A stretch of 64,000 bases of DNA from contig JBGFRO010000023.1 of assembly GCA_041695085.1 (NCBI GenBank), positions 87,091 through 151,090 of the forward strand, written 5' to 3'. Under the pieces are notes generated by a model. It was given only the letters and a program-made list of their open reading frames with translations. It did no database searches and was not told the DNA's origin. This DNA comes from DYFT01 sp041695085. Its GTDB lineage: Bacteria > Bacteroidota > Ignavibacteria > UBA10030. Of the stretch, positions 63,884-64,000 are shown in pieces (the first letter of the stretch is position 1; the number at the start of each line of letters is the position of its first letter). A program made the position numbers and the translations under genes.

Positions 63884-64000
63884 CTACTGACATGAAGCTG
63901 GAATAAGTTGTAATCCAAGGGATTTGGCTTGTTTGTGTAGCCGCTTAAGCTGTTGTTCTTTGAAACGTTGTTGGTAGCGTTCAATGCCTTGCTCGACGTA
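63884..64000 (-). CDS. C-terminal fragment entering from the right edge, possibly a transposase
   Basis: The last 38 codons of a minus-strand gene whose start lies beyond the window. They read YVEQGIERYQQRFKEQQLKR ... AKSLGLQLIPASCQ and a TAG stop at 63884-63886. The charged Y-x-Q-R-F/Y-x-E-Q-Q-x-x-x-L-x-x-x-A-x-x-L-G-x-x-L pattern resembles C-termini of insertion-sequence transposases, but the piece is too short to assign a family. No inverted repeat of an element end is obvious between it and 63794. Confidence 0.35.
   Translation of the reverse strand, partial: YVEQGIERYQQRFKEQQLKRLHKQAKSLGLQLIPASCQ

Overview
The window looks like chromosome of a Gram-negative bacterium of the Fibrobacteres-Chlorobi-Bacteroidetes group, most like an Ignavibacteria/Kapabacteria-type lineage. 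Two secreted proteins end in type IX secretion (T9SS) type A sorting domains (NYPNPFN / NFPNPFN followed by a FlgD-like strand pattern), there is a carboxypeptidase-regulatory-fold TonB receptor, and a conserved yggS-divIVA-punA-ileS-traR/dksA-lspA-rluD block is present. The assignment is inference from protein style; no rRNA or tRNA is present to confirm it.

Left part (1-34 kb) is an accessory surface-structure region. A minimal histidine kinase and a sigma-54 activator (cut by the left edge) diverge from a six-gene cluster (2409-8463): four small secreted proteins sharing N- and C-terminal strand motifs, a chaperone-like Ig-fold protein, and a 998-residue usher-like outer-membrane protein with a SPOR-like tail. 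Two more small paralogues follow at 8787-9645. Both subunit blocks are preceded by a -24/-12-like element, with the same 11-mer (AAATGAATCAC) about 81-88 bp upstream of it, which suggests control by the neighbouring activator. Next come two receiver-only response regulators and three large repeat proteins: a 4635-residue giant built of about 900-residue modules, a 469-residue relative, and a 1689-residue protein with ten Big_1-like Ig domains, a dockerin-like calcium loop and a T9SS tail. The three share sequence motifs and probably form one surface system. The gaps between them are crowded with inverted-repeat elements, tandem repeats and palindromes.

Middle part (34-50 kb): a small T9SS-sorted protein (minus); a tightly packed plus-strand operon (epimerase, nucleoside hydrolase, outer-membrane barrel, RsbW-like kinase); then minus-strand genes for a TonB receptor and a lipoprotein, malate dehydrogenase, ribosomal proteins L27 and L21, a zinc/cadmium efflux ATPase with its SmtB-type repressor and operator, LarE and shikimate dehydrogenase.

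Right part (50-64 kb): a TPR protein, divergent from the housekeeping block YggS-DivIVA-PNP-DUF2442-DUF2905-IleS-TraR/DksA-LspA-RluD, followed by a minus-strand lipoprotein, two outer-membrane barrels and a fragment at the right edge that may be a transposase C-terminus.

The best candidate for an undescribed system is the 1-34 kb region: a sigma-54/two-component-controlled, chaperone-usher-like locus of WxL/DUF4402-like subunits joined to giant repeat adhesins that lack a recognisable T9SS signal.
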